Source: an uncultured Lachnospiraceae bacterium
GTDB lineage: Bacteria > Bacillota > Clostridia > Lachnospirales > Lachnospiraceae
NCBI GenBank assembly: GCA_947653315.1
Contig: CANTGP010000113.1
Span: 1-8,418 of the forward strand
DNA: 8,418 nucleotides
Direction of reading: 5' to 3'
Program-made: the position numbers and the translations under genes
The notes under the pieces: model-generated
What the model was told of the DNA's origin: nothing
Databases searched by the model: none
What the model saw: only the letters and a program-made list of their open reading frames with translations
Shown: positions 1 through 5,779 of the stretch, one piece after another
Layout: each line of letters opens with the position of its first letter
Numbering within the stretch: position 1 is the first letter of the stretch

Positions 1-175
1 TAAACCGCCCTTTGGGAACAATTAGAAATAGCCCATTTTTGCTGTCAGGTTTGAAAAGCTACCGGAAGGGAAGCGCGGGGCGGCAGGGAAAAACCGGGCA
101 GGGGATTCCGCTCCTGACTTCTGCGTCCGGTGTCCACCCTCACCTATGAACATAACATTTCAGGCTAACTGTTAC
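1..175 (+). repeat. Intergenic repeat, copy A (left end outside window)
   Basis: This stretch has no credible gene. It aligns by eye with the complete repeat at 5853-6053. The shared blocks, in the same order, are an AAAACCGGG...CAGG...CCGCT block (about 88-112 against 5958-5983), TGCGTCCG (122-129 against 6013-6020), AACATAACA (149-157 against 6027-6035) and a right terminus TCAGGCT-AACTGTTAC (160-175) that matches 6037-6053 with one deletion and one substitution. By this alignment only about the first 30 bases of the element lie outside the window. The copies are clearly diverged, so this is an old insertion or a fast-changing family. It ends about 30 bases before the -35 box of the following promoter. 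No transposase is encoded. Confidence 0.6.
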
Positions 176-205
176 CACTTACCAAAATTTTTCATGCATA
201 AGGGT

Positions 206-234
206 TTGACAGGAGGGGGAGGAGTTGTTATAAT
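206..234 (+). promoter_or_regulatory. Consensus sigma-A promoter for the NlpC/P60 gene
   Basis: A perfect TTGACA (206-211) and a perfect TATAAT (229-234) are separated by 17 bases, the ideal vegetative arrangement. The spacer is purine-rich (AGGAGGGGGAGGAG). Transcription should start near 240-242, leaving a leader of about 125 nt before the hydrolase start codon. An exact consensus promoter would be very strong, so a damping factor is likely; the direct repeats just downstream are the obvious candidate. Confidence 0.85.
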
Positions 235-239
235 AAGTG

Positions 240-266
240 TGTAATAAAATGTAACAAATTTGTAAT
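240..266 (+). promoter_or_regulatory. TGTAAY direct repeats, WalR-box-like operator
   Basis: Three hexamers follow the -10 box in phase with the helix: TGTAAT (240-245), TGTAAC (250-255) and TGTAAT (261-266). The last two are separated by exactly five bases and fit the Bacillus WalR (YycF) consensus TGTWAH-N5-TGTWAH. WalRK controls peptidoglycan hydrolases in Firmicutes, which agrees with the downstream gene product. The site lies at or just after the presumed transcription start, a position that would favour repression. Another OmpR/PhoP-family regulator, which also binds 11-bp-spaced direct repeats, is a possible alternative. Confidence 0.5.
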
Positions 267-364
267 AATTATTAAGGGATTTGTTACGGTGTGGGAAGAA
301 CCAGAAAGAATCCAGAAGAACAAAGGATGAAGAATAGATAAGATAATTTGGTTGGAAGGACTTA

Positions 365-1447
365 ATGATTATGAAGCGAATGGCAGCAGGAGCAGTATGT
401 GTAGGTATGGTTGGAATTTTATTGTATACCGGTCCGGTGTATGCGGCGGCGCCCAGCGTGATGCCCAATGTGCATGGGGAGGATACGGTGGAGACAGAGT
501 CCATTAAGGAAGTGGTGTCCAGGCCGGTGGGGGCGGCAGCCCTTTTGGAAGCGGAGAAGTCGGAAGAAGAATATATGGCTTTGGCGCAGGAAGCGGAAGG
601 GGCGCTTTGGGGATATACCAATTTGGGAATTTCCAATGTGGACGATAACCTGAATATCAGAAAAGTGCCGAGCGAGGATGGCAAGCTGGTGGGAAAACTG
701 CCGAAAAATGCGGCGTGTGAGCTGATTTCCGAGGAAAACGGCTGGACGTATATCCGTTCCGGCAAAGTGGAAGGGTATGTGAAAAGCGAATTCCTTTTAA
801 GCGGCTGGAATGCAAAAAAGAGGGCGCTGGAGGAGATTTCCACGGTGGCGGTGGTGGACACCACAACGTTAAAGGTACGGGAACAGCCCAATACGGAGTG
901 TGAGGTAATTACCATGGTTCCGCGCGGGGAAGAACTGGATGTGGTGGAAGTGATGGATGACTGGGTGAAGGTCATGATTGACGATGAGGAGAATTACGTG
1001 TCTGCGGAATACGTGAAGCTGGAGGAAAAACTGGCAAGCGCCATTACGCTGACGGAGCTGCTTTACGGTCAGGGCGTGTCCAATATCCGTGTGGATTTGT
1101 GCCAGTTTGCGAAGCAGTATGTGGGGAATCCTTATGTGTGGGGAGGTACCAGCCTGACAAAAGGGGCGGACTGTTCCGGTTTCGTGCTCAGCGTATACAG
1201 GAATTTCGGCATTTCCCTGCCCAGGACTTCCGGTGCGCAGGCGAATGCGGGAACAAAGATCAGCATGGCGGAAGCGAAACCGGGAGATTTGATTTTCTAT
1301 GCAAAGGGCGGAAGGATTAACCATGTGGCAATCTATATCGGCAACGGGCAGGTGGTCCATGCCAGCAGCCCGAAAACGGGAATCAAGATTTCCAACTATA
1401 ATTACCGTACTCCTGCGAAGGTGGTAAGGATTCTGCCGGTGGATTAA
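365..1447 (+). CDS. Secreted NlpC/P60 peptidoglycan hydrolase with two SH3b domains
   Basis: This 360-residue exported protein probably cleaves stem-peptide bonds of peptidoglycan (gamma-D-Glu to diamino acid endopeptidase type). Residues 3-28 form a signal peptide: a KR start, a hydrophobic core, and a likely cut after VYA. An acidic linker follows. Two bacterial SH3 domains lie at about 87-147 and 158-220, the first carrying NIRKVPSEDGKLVG and the second LKVREQPNTECEVI. The C-terminal NlpC/P60 domain spans about 243-360, with catalytic Cys270 in DCSGFV, His320 in INHVAIYIG and a third polar residue, His332, in VVHASS, so it looks active. GGAAGGA lies four bases before the chosen ATG; a second ATG two codons later is equally possible. 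It is monocistronic by appearance, with its own promoter and a hairpin after the stop. The family is sure; the exact bond cut and biological role are inferred. Confidence 0.93.
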   Translation: MIMKRMAAGAVCVGMVGILLYTGPVYAAAPSVMPNVHGEDTVETESIKEVVSRPVGAAALLEAEKSEEEYMALAQEAEGALWGYTNLGISNVDDNLNIRKVPSEDGKLVGKLPKNAACELISEENGWTYIRSGKVEGYVKSEFLLSGWNAKKRALEEISTVAVVDTTTLKVREQPNTECEVITMVPRGEELDVVEVMDDWVKVMIDDEENYVSAEYVKLEEKLASAITLTELLYGQGVSNIRVDLCQFAKQYVGNPYVWGGTSLTKGADCSGFVLSVYRNFGISLPRTSGAQANAGTKISMAEAKPGDLIFYAKGGRINHVAIYIGNGQVVHASSPKTGIKISNYNYRTPAKVVRILPVD

Positions 1448-1450
1448 AGC

Positions 1451-1493
1451 GGGGCGCGCGGCGGGCAGGGGAGAAAGGCGTTCCCCTGCCTGG
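1451..1493. repeat. Hairpin repeat, copy 1
   Basis: Three bases after the hydrolase stop codon comes GGGGCGCGCGGCG, then an 11-bp stem (1462-1472 with 1482-1492, one G-U pair) and a 9-base loop. The same 43-base unit recurs at 5376-5418 with 33 of 43 bases alike. CGGGG at 1450-1454 can also pair with CCCCG at 1501-1505, followed a few bases later by TTTTT at 1511-1515, so the region may end transcription of the hydrolase gene, although no U-run directly follows the main stem. Confidence 0.65.
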
Positions 1494-1561
1494 CTGTACA
1501 CCCCGTAAGGTTTTTAAAAATAATCAAAAAAATTGCATAAAAGTGTACAAAATATACCATA

Positions 1562-1588
1562 TTTTCAAGAGGATTTGTGTTGTATAAT
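1562..1588 (+). promoter_or_regulatory. Probable promoter of the PocR-chemoreceptor gene
   Basis: A perfect TATAAT lies at 1583-1588, about 107 bases before the start codon, in AT-rich DNA. The -35 region is poor (TTTTCA at 1562-1567 with a short 15-base spacer), so an activator or another sigma factor may be involved. Overlapping it, AGAGGATTT (1568-1576), 11 bases, then TGAAA (1588-1592) differs by one base from the sporulation sigma-H pattern RWAGGAWWW-N11-14-HGAAT. A further weak pair, TTGCAT 1533-1538 and TACCAT 1555-1560, is also possible. I cannot choose among them by eye. Confidence 0.45.
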
Positions 1589-1694
1589 GAAATCATAAAT
1601 CTTTGGGACCGGCTGCGGCGGGGCATTCCGCTTTTGCCGGAAAGGGCGGAAATATGGTTTTTTGCGTATGAAGGGGGAGGAATAGGAGGATGCA

Positions 1695-2468
1695 ATGAAA
1701 ATTCAGGATTTTTGCGACATGGAAAAATTTGAAAGCATTATGGACAATTGGGCGAAATGTACGGGTTTGGCGACGGTGGCGGTAGGAGCCGACGGGGAGT
1801 ATATCAGTAAATGCTATAATTTTACGGATTTCTGCATGAAACTGACGAGGGCGAGCGAGGAGGGATGCAGGCGTTGCACGAAATGCGACCGTGAGGGGAA
1901 AGGCGTGTATTCCTGTCATGCAGGATTGGTGGATTTCGGCATTCCGGTTACGCTGGCGGACGGCACGGTGCTTGGAAGTATCATCGGCGGGCAGGTATTG
2001 CCGGAGAACCCGGATGAGGAGGCATTCCGACAGACTGCGCGGGAACTGGATATTGATGAGGAAGCATATATCCGGGCATTACATAAGGTAAACGTGAAGA
2101 CGAGGACGGAAATTGAGGCATCCGCCAACCTTTTGGGGGATGTCATTAATATGTTTGTCCGTTCCAGTTATGAGGAAAAGAAGAACGACCGCTTACTGGA
2201 AATGCTGCGGAAGGGGATTGCCGCAGCGGCGGAGGATATCGGGGCGGCAAACGAAAGTACCGCTAAGATAGCCGGGTTCAGCAAGCGGCAGAACATTTTG
2301 GCGCTGAACGCTTCCATTGAGGCGGCGAGGGCAGGCGAGAGCGGCAAGGGATTTGCCGTGGTTGCCACGGAAGTGCGGAAACTGGCGGAAGGCATGTCGG
2401 TAGTAAGTACGGAAATCGACGGGAAACTGCGGAAAATCGCACAGACCATCCATGAGCTGAACGGCTAA
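1695..2468 (+). CDS. Soluble PocR-domain sensor with miniature chemoreceptor signalling hairpin
   Basis: This 257-residue protein has no membrane segment. Residues about 5-155 form a PocR-type sensory domain with the typical cysteine cluster (Cys40, Cys47, then Cys58-x2-Cys61-x2-Cys64 and Cys74, with CDREGKG) and the glycine-rich [13 protein letters not shown] at 94-106. PocR domains are proposed small-molecule sensors, named from the propanediol regulator. Residues about 157-257 are helical and carry the methyl-accepting chemotaxis tip, with [20 protein letters not shown] at 200-219 and [13 protein letters not shown] at 220-232. Only about 50 residues precede the tip and 40 follow it, far shorter than normal receptors, with no HAMP domain. 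It probably senses a cytoplasmic ligand and signals through CheA/CheW or acts as a scaffold. TAGGAGGA lies four bases before the ATG. The family is certain; ligand and output are unknown. Confidence 0.9.
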   Translation: MKIQDFCDMEKFESIMDNWAKCTGLATVAVGADGEYISKCYNFTDFCMKLTRASEEGCRRCTKCDREGKGVYSCHAGLVDFGIPVTLADGTVLGSIIGGQVLPENPDEEAFRQTARELDIDEEAYIRALHKVNVKTRTEIEASANLLGDVINMFVRSSYEEKKNDRLLEMLRKGIAAAAEDIGAANESTAKIAGFSKRQNILALNASIEAARAGESGKGFAVVATEVRKLAEGMSVVSTEIDGKLRKIAQTIHELNG

Positions 2469-2484
2469 AAATTTTTAGCCGTTC
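2459..2484. repeat. Perfect 26-bp palindrome over the stop codon
   Basis: GAACGGCTAAAAA is followed directly by its exact reverse complement. The first arm encodes the last residues and TAA stop (2466-2468) of the PocR gene. It can fold as an RNA hairpin with an AU-rich tip and GC-rich base, but no U-run follows (GCCGGC comes next), so it is not a normal intrinsic terminator. It ends 18 bases before the -35 box of rpsO and could instead be a protein-binding dyad or a 3'-end stabiliser. Confidence 0.8.
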
Positions 2485-2502
2485 GCCGGCAGAAAGAAAA
2501 TC

Positions 2503-2531
2503 TTTACAAGGAAGTAATTCTATGTTATGAT
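2503..2531 (+). promoter_or_regulatory. rpsO(-pnp) promoter, extended -10
   Basis: TTTACA (2503-2508) and TATGAT (2526-2531) are 17 bases apart, and the -10 is preceded by TG plus one base (2523-2525), the extended -10 form. Each hexamer has one mismatch. The start should be near 2538, giving a leader of about 86 nt before rpsO. No equally good promoter was seen directly before pnp, so read-through from here probably supplies pnp as well. Confidence 0.75.
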
Positions 2532-2537
2532 AGCAAA

Positions 2538-2623
2538 GTGTGAAAATCCAGCCGATGCTCAGTCATGGGACAACTCCGGCCCTGTCTTAGTATTTGGCGT
2601 AAAGAAAACCAGGAGGAAAAACG
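2538..2623 (+). promoter_or_regulatory. Folded rpsO leader, candidate S15 autoregulatory site
   Basis: The leader can fold into a basal stem of nine pairs, 2551-2559 (GCCGATGCT) with 2589-2598 (AGTATTTGGC) and one bulged base, enclosing a smaller stem, CA-GGG (2564-2569) with CCCTG (2580-2584). G-U pairs next to G-C pairs in a junction are the feature S15 recognises in several bacterial rpsO leaders. Ribosomal protein S15 feedback on its own mRNA is established in many bacteria; that this leader does it is inference. AGGAGG at 2611-2616 lies just after the fold. Confidence 0.4.
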
Positions 2624-2890
2624 ATGATTTCTAAGGAAAAGAAAACGGCAATTATCAAAGAATACGCAAGGTCGGAAGGCGATACGGGTTCGCCGGAAGT
2701 TCAGATTGCGGTGTTGACGGCAAGAATCCAGGAGCTTACCGAGCATTTGAAGGAGAATCCGAAGGACCACCATTCCAGGAGGGGGCTTCTTAAGATGGTC
2801 GGACAGAGGCGTGGTTTGTTGGGCTATCTGAAGAAAACGGATATTGAAAGATACCGTTCCTTAATTGAAAGACTTGGAATCAGGAAGTAA
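2624..2890 (+). CDS. rpsO: 30S ribosomal protein S15
   Basis: The 88-residue product has the normal S15 length and its signatures: [11 protein letters not shown] at 19-29, which opens the helical bundle, and [19 protein letters not shown] at 48-66, the 16S rRNA contact region, ending in the basic IRK. S15 binds the central-domain three-way junction of 16S rRNA early in 30S assembly. The ATG is set by AGGAGG seven bases upstream. The gene follows its own promoter and leader and sits 261 bases before pnp in the same direction, the arrangement found across bacteria. Nothing is odd in the coding region. Confidence 0.98.
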   Translation: MISKEKKTAIIKEYARSEGDTGSPEVQIAVLTARIQELTEHLKENPKDHHSRRGLLKMVGQRRGLLGYLKKTDIERYRSLIERLGIRK

Positions 2891-2903
2891 CAGGCAAATG
2901 TTT

Positions 2904-2941
2904 AGGCGGATACCAATGAAAGATTGGGGTGTCCGCCTTTT
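2904..2941 (+). terminator. Intrinsic (partial) terminator between rpsO and pnp
   Basis: AGGCGGATACC (2904-2914) pairs with GGTGTCCGCCT (2928-2938), continued by AAT/ATT around a GAAAG loop with two bulged G residues. The stem is followed by only four T residues (2938-2941), so it probably stops some transcripts and lets others through, making more rpsO than pnp mRNA. Confidence 0.65.
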
Positions 2942-2970
2942 CCTCATGTTTCACGGGAAAGGAAGTGGAA

Positions 2971-3055
2971 GTCAGGCGGACGGGAATCTCCGAGACCACT
3001 GATAAGGGTGCGTTCCGCGTATTTTTATCAGTAGTTTCGGCGTCTCCTGCCTGAC
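2971..3055 (+). promoter_or_regulatory. Long imperfect hairpin upstream of pnp
   Basis: An 85-base hairpin: GTCAGGC (2971-2977) pairs with GCCTGAC (3049-3055), GGA (2978-2980) with TCC (3045-3047), then an uneven internal loop (2981-2989 against 3041-3044), then 2990-3005 with 3025-3040 (CCGAGAC, one mismatch, ACTGATAA against TTATCAGT...GTTTCGG), closing in a GCG-TTC-CGC tip. It ends 96 bases before the pnp start. In E. coli the pnp leader holds a long hairpin cut by RNase III and then used by PNPase to control its own synthesis; the position here suggests the same role. No U-run follows, so it is not a terminator. Confidence 0.55.
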
Positions 3056-3151
3056 AGACCATGGACATGCCGGTGCAAAACGGTACGGTGCCGGACGGAT
3101 GGATCGGAAAGTGGATATGGGGACAGACAGAAAAGGAAGGAGAACAGTAGA

Positions 3152-5251
3152 ATGGAAAAAAATTACAAAACATTTACGATGGAGCTTGCAGGCAGGACGC
3201 TGCGCGTGGATATCGGCCGCGTGGGAAAGCAGGCGAACGGCTGTGCATTTATGCAGTATGGGGAAACGACGGTACTTTGTACGGCAACGGCTTCCGATAA
3301 GCCGAGGGACGGCATTGATTTCTTCCCTTTGAGTGTGGAATATGAGGAAAAACTTTATTCCGTGGGTAAGATTCCCGGCGGATTCAATAAAAGGGAGGGA
3401 AAGGCTTCCGAAAATGCCATCCTTACCAGCCGTGTCATCGACCGCCCGATGCGCCCCCTGTTTCCCAAGGATTACAGGAATGACGTTACGTTAAATAATA
3501 TGGTTATGAGCGTGGATCCGTCCTGCCGTCCGGAACTGGTTGCGATGATCGGTGCGGCGATTGCCACGTCCATTTCCGATATCCCTTTTGACGGTCCCTG
3601 CGCCATGACACAGATCGGACTGGTGGACGGGGAATTTGTGGTAAACCCGTCACAGGAACAGTGGAAGGTGGGGGATTTGAACCTGACCGTTGCATCCACC
3701 AGCGAGAAGGTCATCATGATTGAGGCAGGGGCAAACGAGGTTCCCGAAGCGAAGATGCTGGAAGCCATTTACATGGCGCATGACATCAACCAGACCATTA
3801 TCGCTTTCATCAACCGGATTGTGGCGGAGGTAGGAAAACCGAAGCATGAATATACGAGCTGTGCGGTGCCTGCGGAAATGTTCGAGGCGATGAAAGGCAT
3901 CGTGACACCGGAGGAAATGGAAGAAGCCGTTTTCACCGACGAAAAGCAGGTGCGCGAGGAAAATATCCGTAAAATTACGGAGAAACTGGAAGAAGCCTTT
4001 GCGGATAACGAAGAATGGCTGGCAATTTTGGGAGAAGCGGTATACCAGTACCAGAAAAAAACGGTACGTAAGATGATACTGAAAGACCATAAGCGTCCCG
4101 ACGGTCGTGAAATTACGCAGATCCGGCCTTTGGCAGCGGAAGTGGATTTGATTCCGAGGGTTCACGGTTCCGCCATGTTTACCCGCGGGCAGACGCAGAT
4201 ATGTACCGTGACGACATTGGCGCCGCTGTCCGAGATGCAGAGAATTGACGGTTTGGATGAAAATGAAGTAAATAAGAGATATATGCACCACTACAATTTC
4301 CCGTCCTACTCGGTAGGCGAGACAAAACCCAGCAGGGGACCGGGACGCCGTGAAATCGGGCACGGGGCATTGGCGGAAAGGGCATTGATTCCCGTCCTGC
4401 CTTCGGAGGAGGAGTTCCCTTATGCCATCCGCACGGTTTCCGAGACGTTTGAATCCAACGGTTCCACGTCCCAGGCATCCATTTGTGCGTCCACGATGTC
4501 GCTGATGGCGGCGGGCGTGCCGATTAAGAAACAGGTGGCGGGTATTTCCTGCGGACTGGTAACGGGGGATACGGATGACGATTATATTGTCCTGACGGAT
4601 ATCCAGGGTTTGGAGGATTTCTTCGGGGACATGGATTTCAAGGTGGCGGGTACCCATGACGGGATTACGGCAATCCAAATGGATATCAAAATCCACGGTT
4701 TGACCAGACCCATTGTGGAGGAAGCCATTAAACGGACGAAGGAAGCGAGGGAATACATCTTAAATGAAATTATGACCCCTGCCATTGCGGTTCCGAGGAA
4801 GGAAGTGGGACCTTATGCGCCGAAGATTGTTTCCATTCAGATTGATCCCGAAAAAATCGGCGATGTGGTAGGACAGAGGGGAAAGACCATCAATGAGATT
4901 ATCGCGCGCACGGGCGTGAAAATCGACATTACGGACGACGGCAAGGTATCCGTATGCGGTACCGATTCCGCCATGATGGACAAGGCGGTGGAGATGGTGA
5001 AAATCATCACTACGGATATTGAAGAAGGACAGGTCTTTAAGGGGACGGTAGTCAGCATTAAAGAATTCGGTGCGTTCATTGAGTTTGCACCCGGAAAAGA
5101 GGGCATGGTCCACATTTCCAAAATTTCCAAGGAAAGAATTAACCGTGTGGAAGATGTACTGACGCTGGGCGATAAGGTTACGGTGGTATGTCTCGGAAAG
5201 GACAAGATGGGCAGGATGAGCTTCTCCATGAAGGATGTGGCACAGCAGTAA
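3152..5251 (+). CDS. pnp: Polyribonucleotide nucleotidyltransferase (PNPase)
   Basis: This 699-residue protein degrades RNA 3' to 5' using phosphate and can add nucleotides in reverse; it works as a cytoplasmic trimer. In order: first RNase PH-like core (about 8-145), with the RNA-contact loop GGFNKREG at 76-83; helical domain (about 147-310); second catalytic core (about 313-545), with GPGRREIGHG at 396-404, the phosphate-site NGSTSQAS at 436-443, and GDMDFKVAGTHDG at 492-504, where Asp489 and Asp495 match the catalytic aspartates of E. coli PNPase; KH domain (about 555-615) with VVGQRGKTI at 572-580; and S1 domain (about 624-695), FKGTVVSIKEFGAFIEFAPG. All parts are present at normal length. 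GGAAGGAG nine bases upstream sets the ATG. It is probably co-transcribed with rpsO and ends at the strong terminator 45 bases on. Confidence 0.98.
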   Translation: MEKNYKTFTMELAGRTLRVDIGRVGKQANGCAFMQYGETTVLCTATASDKPRDGIDFFPLSVEYEEKLYSVGKIPGGFNKREGKASENAILTSRVIDRPMRPLFPKDYRNDVTLNNMVMSVDPSCRPELVAMIGAAIATSISDIPFDGPCAMTQIGLVDGEFVVNPSQEQWKVGDLNLTVASTSEKVIMIEAGANEVPEAKMLEAIYMAHDINQTIIAFINRIVAEVGKPKHEYTSCAVPAEMFEAMKGIVTPEEMEEAVFTDEKQVREENIRKITEKLEEAFADNEEWLAILGEAVYQYQKKTVRKMILKDHKRPDGREITQIRPLAAEVDLIPRVHGSAMFTRGQTQICTVTTLAPLSEMQRIDGLDENEVNKRYMHHYNFPSYSVGETKPSRGPGRREIGHGALAERALIPVLPSEEEFPYAIRTVSETFESNGSTSQASICASTMSLMAAGVPIKKQVAGISCGLVTGDTDDDYIVLTDIQGLEDFFGDMDFKVAGTHDGITAIQMDIKIHGLTRPIVEEAIKRTKEAREYILNEIMTPAIAVPRKEVGPYAPKIVSIQIDPEKIGDVVGQRGKTINEIIARTGVKIDITDDGKVSVCGTDSAMMDKAVEMVKIITTDIEEGQVFKGTVVSIKEFGAFIEFAPGKEGMVHISKISKERINRVEDVLTLGDKVTVVCLGKDKMGRMSFSMKDVAQQ

Positions 5252-5296
5252 GGGAAGTATACAAAAAAAACGGTATAGGGATAAGGTGAGTAAAAG

Positions 5297-5331
5297 ACAG
5301 CCGCACGGAGCAATTCGTGCGGCTGTTTTTT
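5297..5331 (+). terminator. Intrinsic terminator of pnp
   Basis: A perfect 11-bp stem, ACAGCCGCACG (5297-5307) with CGTGCGGCTGT (5316-5326), has an 8-base loop and is followed by six T residues (5326-5331). The AAAA at 5292-5295 would give four U residues on the other strand, so it may also act weakly for the convergent grcA transcript. Confidence 0.93.
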
Positions 5332-5338
5332 GTGCACA

Positions 5339-5380
5339 GCCCCGTGCAAAGGAAGATGCCGCCAAGGCGGCGCACGGGGC
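5339..5380. repeat. Nested inverted repeat between pnp and grcA
   Basis: GCCCCGTGC (5339-5347) and GCACGGGGC (5372-5380) form a perfect 9-bp outer stem. Inside, GCCGCC (5358-5363), AA and GGCGGC (5366-5371) form a second stem that abuts the outer one on the 3' side, leaving a 10-base purine-rich bulge (AAAGGAAGAT) on the 5' side. Its right arm overlaps the leader of the adjoining hairpin repeat. Function unknown; it is placed after a complete terminator. Confidence 0.6.
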
Positions 5381-5418
5381 GCGCGGCGAGTAGGGGAGAA
5401 AAAACTTCCCCTACTCGA
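5376..5418. repeat. Hairpin repeat, copy 2
   Basis: The same GGGGCGCGCGGCG leader as at 1451 is followed by a perfect 11-bp stem, CGAGTAGGGGA (5387-5397) with TCCCCTACTCG (5407-5417), and a 9-base loop. Against copy 1 two base pairs are exchanged on both sides at once (G-C for A-T, C-G for T-A) and a G-U pair becomes G-C, so pairing is kept while the sequence changes. It lies downstream of both convergent genes. Confidence 0.7.
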
Positions 5419-5461
5419 TCATATGGCACCCAAAATAATATGTCTTCCCTGCCCGGTCGGA

Positions 5462-5707
5462 CTATACTGCCTCATGGAACGTTCTGCTGATAACGTCCGC
5501 CTGCTGTTCCGGTGTCAGTTTAATGAAGTTTACGGCATATCCGCTGACACGGATCGTAAGCTGGGGGTAATTTTCCGGATGTTTCTGTGCATCCAGGAGA
5601 GTGTCCCTGTTCAGTACATTGACATTTAAGTGGTGGCCGCCTTTTTCCGCATATCCGTCCAATAAGTTTACCAAGTTATCCACCTGCGCCGTATTTGCTG
5701 CTGCCAT
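5462..5707 (-). CDS. grcA: Stand-alone glycyl radical domain protein, GrcA type
   Basis: The 81-residue product equals the C-terminal glycyl radical segment of pyruvate formate-lyase: [20 protein letters not shown] at 23-42, the HPENYPQL segment at 43-50, and RVSGYAV at 53-59 with the radical-bearing Gly56, then the [16 protein letters not shown] end. In E. coli, GrcA (YfiD, 127 residues) replaces the broken end of oxygen-cleaved pyruvate formate-lyase and is activated by the same radical SAM enzyme. This one is shorter, with only a 20-residue unrelated lead. The start is fixed by a perfect AAGGAGGT (5715-5722) seven bases before the ATG at 5707; an in-frame ATG at 5728 would put that site inside the coding region and is rejected. 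The gene is convergent with pnp. The family is sure; the exact partner enzyme is inferred, as no pfl gene is in the window. Confidence 0.9.
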   Translation of the reverse strand: MAAANTAQVDNLVNLLDGYAEKGGHHLNVNVLNRDTLLDAQKHPENYPQLTIRVSGYAVNFIKLTPEQQADVISRTFHEAV

Positions 5708-5779
5708 AAAAAATACCTCCTTAATCACATATGATTTGCTTAAGTTAATAATAGTAATGGTTATTGTTTTTATAAATAT

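Noticed and set aside
327..341. Four-codon upstream frame (ATG to TAA) in the hydrolase leader
   Set aside because: AAGG lies directly against the ATG with no spacing, so translation is unlikely; such tiny frames occur by chance.
172..975. Open frame of 267 codons on the minus strand over the NlpC/P60 gene and its promoter
   Set aside because: It is Ser/Thr/Pro-rich antisense reading of a gene with clear domains, and it crosses that gene's promoter and leader.
3650..4696. Open frame of 348 codons on the minus strand within pnp
   Set aside because: It lies fully opposite the certain pnp gene, shows no family motif, is rich in Arg and His as antisense frames of GC-rich codons are, and has no ribosome site I could recognise.
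5708..5728. Seven-residue N-terminal extension of GrcA from ATG 5728
   Set aside because: The perfect AAGGAGGT used for ATG 5707 would be inside the coding sequence, and no ribosome site serves 5728.
5733..5748. Rex-like operator before grcA
   Set aside because: The half-sites TTATTAA and TTAAGCAA are separated by one base rather than the four in the known TTGTTAA-N4-TTAACAA site.
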